The position numbers were made by a program, and so were the translations under genes. DNA of 17,040 bases. Origin: DATLGD01 sp035540755 (lineage in GTDB: Bacteria > Actinomycetota > Actinomycetes > Mycobacteriales > SCTD01). Location: positions 1 through 17,040 of the forward strand of contig DATLGD010000221.1 in NCBI GenBank assembly GCA_035540755.1, given 5' to 3'. The notes beneath the pieces are model-generated. The model saw only the letters and a list, made by a program, of their open reading frames with translations, had not been told where the DNA came from and did no database searches. This document shows, in pieces, positions 15,042 through 17,040 of this stretch (its first letter is position 1; the number at the start of each line of letters is the position of its first letter).

Positions 15042-15683
15042 TCAGACGACGCCGTAGAGGCGGTCGCCGGCGTCACCGAGTCCGGGGACGATGTAGCCCT
15101 TGTCGTTCAGCCGCTCGTCGACACCGGCGACCACCGCCGTGATCGGGCAGCCGGCGTCGTCGCGGAAGGCCTCGTCCACCACCGCGATGCCCTCCGGGGC
15201 GGCGAGCAGGCAGATCGCGGTGATCTTCGCGGCGCCGCGGTCCACCAGCAGCTGGATGGTCGCCACGAGGGTGCCGCCGGTGGCCAGCATCGGGTCGAGC
15301 ACGAACACCTCCCGGCCGGTGAGGTCGTCGGGCAGCCGGTTGGCGTACGTGCTGGCGATGAGGCTGCTCTCGTCGCGCACCATGCCGAGGAAGCCGACCT
15401 CGGCGGTCGGCATCAGCCGGGTCATGCCGTCGAGCATGCCGAGCCCGGCCCGCAGGATCGGCACCACGAGCGGCAGCGGCCGGGTGAGCCGGCAGCCGGT
15501 GGCCTTCGACACCGGCGTCTGCACCTCGACCGGCTCGGTGCTGACCTCGCGGGTGGCCTCGTAGGCGAGCAGCGTCACCAGCTCGTCGGCGAGCCGCCGG
15601 AAGGTCGGCGAGTCGGTGCGCTCGTCGCGCAGCGTCGTGAGCTTGTGGGCGACGAGCGGGTGGTCGACGACGAGGGTGCGCAC
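15042..15683 (-). CDS. upp: Uracil phosphoribosyltransferase
   Basis: This 213-residue cytoplasmic salvage enzyme makes UMP and pyrophosphate from uracil and PRPP. The PRPP loop VFVLDPMLATGGT (Asp130-Thr138) is intact. PLVVPILRAGLGMLDG (71-86) and the C-terminal uracil-binding segment GYIVPGLGDAGDR (197-209) are also present. Length matches the family (about 208-215). The GTG at 15683 is at or within a base of the predicted transcription start (TACGGT -10 box 6 nt upstream), with no Shine-Dalgarno, so the mRNA is probably leaderless. The upstream neighbour is the divergent uracil permease; the downstream propeller gene starts immediately after the stop. Confidence 0.97.
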   Translation of the reverse strand: MRTLVVDHPLVAHKLTTLRDERTDSPTFRRLADELVTLLAYEATREVSTEPVEVQTPVSKATGCRLTRPLPLVVPILRAGLGMLDGMTRLMPTAEVGFLGMVRDESSLIASTYANRLPDDLTGREVFVLDPMLATGGTLVATIQLLVDRGAAKITAICLLAAPEGIAVVDEAFRDDAGCPITAVVAGVDERLNDKGYIVPGLGDAGDRLYGVV

Positions 15684-15689
15684 CCGCCC

Positions 15690-15695
15690 ACCGTA
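15690..15695 (-). promoter_or_regulatory. -10 box of upp promoter (leaderless)
   Basis: On the minus strand this reads TACGGT and ends exactly 6 nt before GTG 15683. That places +1 on the start codon. Its expected -35 region overlaps the -10 box of the divergent permease gene. Confidence 0.5.
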
Positions 15696-15708
15696 GTGAC
15701 CCGCCCGG

Positions 15709-15714
15709 TAGCCT
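15709..15714 (+). promoter_or_regulatory. -10 box of uracil permease promoter
   Basis: TAGCCT (TANNNT) would start transcription near 15721, giving a leader of about 25 nt that contains AGGGGAG (15732-15738). The -35 region would fall on the upp -10 box and start site. Confidence 0.4.
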
Positions 15715-15745
15715 CCCGCGCGCCGTCTGACAGGGGAGAGCGCAC

Positions 15746-17035
15746 GTGCCGATCTGGACCTTGAACGAGCAGCGCGGGCCGGGCGTGGTCGTCCGTCCCG
15801 AGGAGCGGCTGGGCTGGCCGGCGACGCTCGGCGTCGGCGGGCAGCACGTGCTCGCCATGTTCGGCGCGACCTTCCTCGTCCCGACGATCACCGGCTTCCC
15901 GCCGTCGACGACCATCTTCTTCAGCGGCATCGGCACGGTGCTGTTCCTGCTCATCACCGGCAACCGCCTGCCGTCCTACCTCGGCTCGTCCTTCGCGTTC
16001 ATCGCTCCGGTGATCGCCGCCCAGACCGAGGGCGGCATCCCGGCGGCGCTCGGCGGCATCGTCGTGGCCGGCGTGGCCCTGGCGCTGGTGGGTGCGCTCG
16101 TGCACGTCGTCGGCGTCCGGCCGATCGACTGGCTGCTGCCGCCGGTGGTCACCGGCACGATCGTCGCGCTCATCGGCCTCAACCTCGCACCGGTCGCCCG
16201 CGACGGCTACGAGACCGACCCGCTGGTGGCGACGGTCGTGCTCGCGGTGGTGCTCGTGGTCACCGTCGGCTCGCGGGGCATGCTGGCCCGGCTGTCGATC
16301 GTGCTCGCCGTGCTGGTCGGCTACGGGCTCGCGGCGCTGCGCGGCGACGTCGACTGGACCGCCGTCGGCGAGTCCGCCTGGGTCGGGCTGCCGGAGTTCA
16401 CCGCGCCGTCCTTCACGCTGCGCGCGTCGCTGCTCATGCTGCCGGTCGTGCTCGTGCTCGTCGCCGAGAACGTCGGGCACGTCAAGGCCGTGGGCGCCAT
16501 GACAGAGCGTTCCATGGACCCGCTGATGGGCCGGGCGCTGATCGGCGACGGCGTGGCCACCGCCGTGGCCGGCTCCTTCGGCGGCTCGGGCACCACGACC
16601 TACGCCGAGAACATCGGCGTCATGGCGGCCACCCGCGTCTACTCCACCGCGCCGTACTGGGTGGCGGCCTTCGTGGCGGTGCTGCTCGGGCTGTGCCCGA
16701 AGTTCGGCGCCGCCGTCGCCGCGATCCCCGGCGGTGTGCTCGGCGGTGCCACCACCGCGCTGTACGGGCTGATCGCCATCCTCGGCGCCCGCATCTGGGT
16801 GGAGTCGCGGGTGGACTTCCGCGACCCGGTCAACCTGCTCACCGCCGCGGTCGCGCTGGTCATCGGGGCGGCCAACTACTCCTTCGAGGCCGGCGAGTTC
16901 GCCCTCGAGGGCATCGCGATCGGCTCGCTGGTCGCCGTCGTCGTCTACCGGGTGCTGCGCCTGCTGCAGAACCGCGGCAGCGGCCCGGTGGGCGACCTGC
17001 CCAGCGACCTCCCCAGCGCCGACCTCAACCGCTGA
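15746..17035 (+). CDS. Uracil permease, NCS2 (UraA-type) nucleobase transporter
   Basis: This 429-residue protein has about 14 hydrophobic segments, the size and layout of NCS2 nucleobase transporters, which import uracil with protons. Typical pieces are LGVGGQHVLAMFGATFLVP at the first helix, LPSYLGSSFAFIAP in the crossing region, VAENVGHVKAVGAM (Glu241, His245) and TTYAENIGVMAATRVYS (Glu288). In E. coli UraA, Glu241, His245 and Glu290 line the uracil site, so position and residues agree with uracil specificity; xanthine/urate members differ at these places. GTG 15746 is preceded by AGGGGAG (15732-15738) about 7 nt away. Divergence from upp supports uracil as substrate. The C-terminal tail (GSGPVGDLPSDLPSADLNR) is hydrophilic. 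Symbol uraA or pyrP would be reasonable, but I leave it blank because naming varies. Confidence 0.95.
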   Translation: MPIWTLNEQRGPGVVVRPEERLGWPATLGVGGQHVLAMFGATFLVPTITGFPPSTTIFFSGIGTVLFLLITGNRLPSYLGSSFAFIAPVIAAQTEGGIPAALGGIVVAGVALALVGALVHVVGVRPIDWLLPPVVTGTIVALIGLNLAPVARDGYETDPLVATVVLAVVLVVTVGSRGMLARLSIVLAVLVGYGLAALRGDVDWTAVGESAWVGLPEFTAPSFTLRASLLMLPVVLVLVAENVGHVKAVGAMTERSMDPLMGRALIGDGVATAVAGSFGGSGTTTYAENIGVMAATRVYSTAPYWVAAFVAVLLGLCPKFGAAVAAIPGGVLGGATTALYGLIAILGARIWVESRVDFRDPVNLLTAAVALVIGAANYSFEAGEFALEGIAIGSLVAVVVYRVLRLLQNRGSGPVGDLPSDLPSADLNR

Positions 17036-17040
17036 TCCCC

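Noticed and set aside
14181..15764. 527-residue plus-strand frame opposite upp and the propeller gene
   Set aside because: It opposes upp, whose PRPP motif is unmistakable; no domain in the shadow.

Overview
The window is very GC-rich and its genes strongly prefer codons ending in G or C. GTG starts are common, and the gene families are actinobacterial (a DUF5709 protein, a YtxH-like small protein, the dgt-dnaG pair). It looks like the chromosome of a high-GC actinobacterium. The combination of a type IB topoisomerase, a DUF5709 protein and an actinobacterial primary-type sigma factor next to dnaG suggests Geodermatophilaceae (Blastococcus, Geodermatophilus or Modestobacter). That placement is inference from recall, not a database result. 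I recognise 17 protein-coding genes. I see no tRNA, rRNA, CRISPR array, insertion sequence or prophage.

Left part (1-6001), mostly + strand. The window opens inside a lipoprotein with a TIM-barrel glycosidase-like domain. Three small genes with good ribosome binding sites follow: a YtxH-like membrane protein, an SRPBCC-fold protein and a very acidic DUF5709 protein. A perfect 17-bp hairpin lies between the last two. Next come a bacterial type IB DNA topoisomerase, a secreted membrane-anchored subtilase, and a 68-residue protein with a signal peptide and one membrane helix. A small minus-strand protein of unknown function and a small plus-strand lipoprotein form a divergent pair before the large minus-strand block.

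Right part (6006-15683), all minus strand. In transcription order the genes are upp (uracil phosphoribosyltransferase), a secreted beta-propeller-like protein, ppdK (pyruvate phosphate dikinase), a YdcF/SanA-type membrane protein, dgt (dNTP triphosphohydrolase), dnaG (primase) and a primary-type sigma-70 factor. dgt-dnaG-sigma resembles the classical macromolecular synthesis arrangement (dnaG followed by rpoD). upp and the uracil permease gene (15746-17035, +) are divergent and share a 62-bp control region, making a uracil uptake and salvage pair.

The most interesting features are regulatory and architectural. Several genes have a TANNNT-type -10 box placed 6-8 nt before the start codon, as expected for leaderless transcripts. 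The upp and permease promoters overlap back to back. The subtilase and the neighbouring 68-residue protein both have an ADTG motif just before a C-terminal membrane helix. The sigma factor and dnaG junction carries a 14-bp direct repeat that is itself a small inverted repeat. I found no convincing new defence or mobile system; most of the window is housekeeping.
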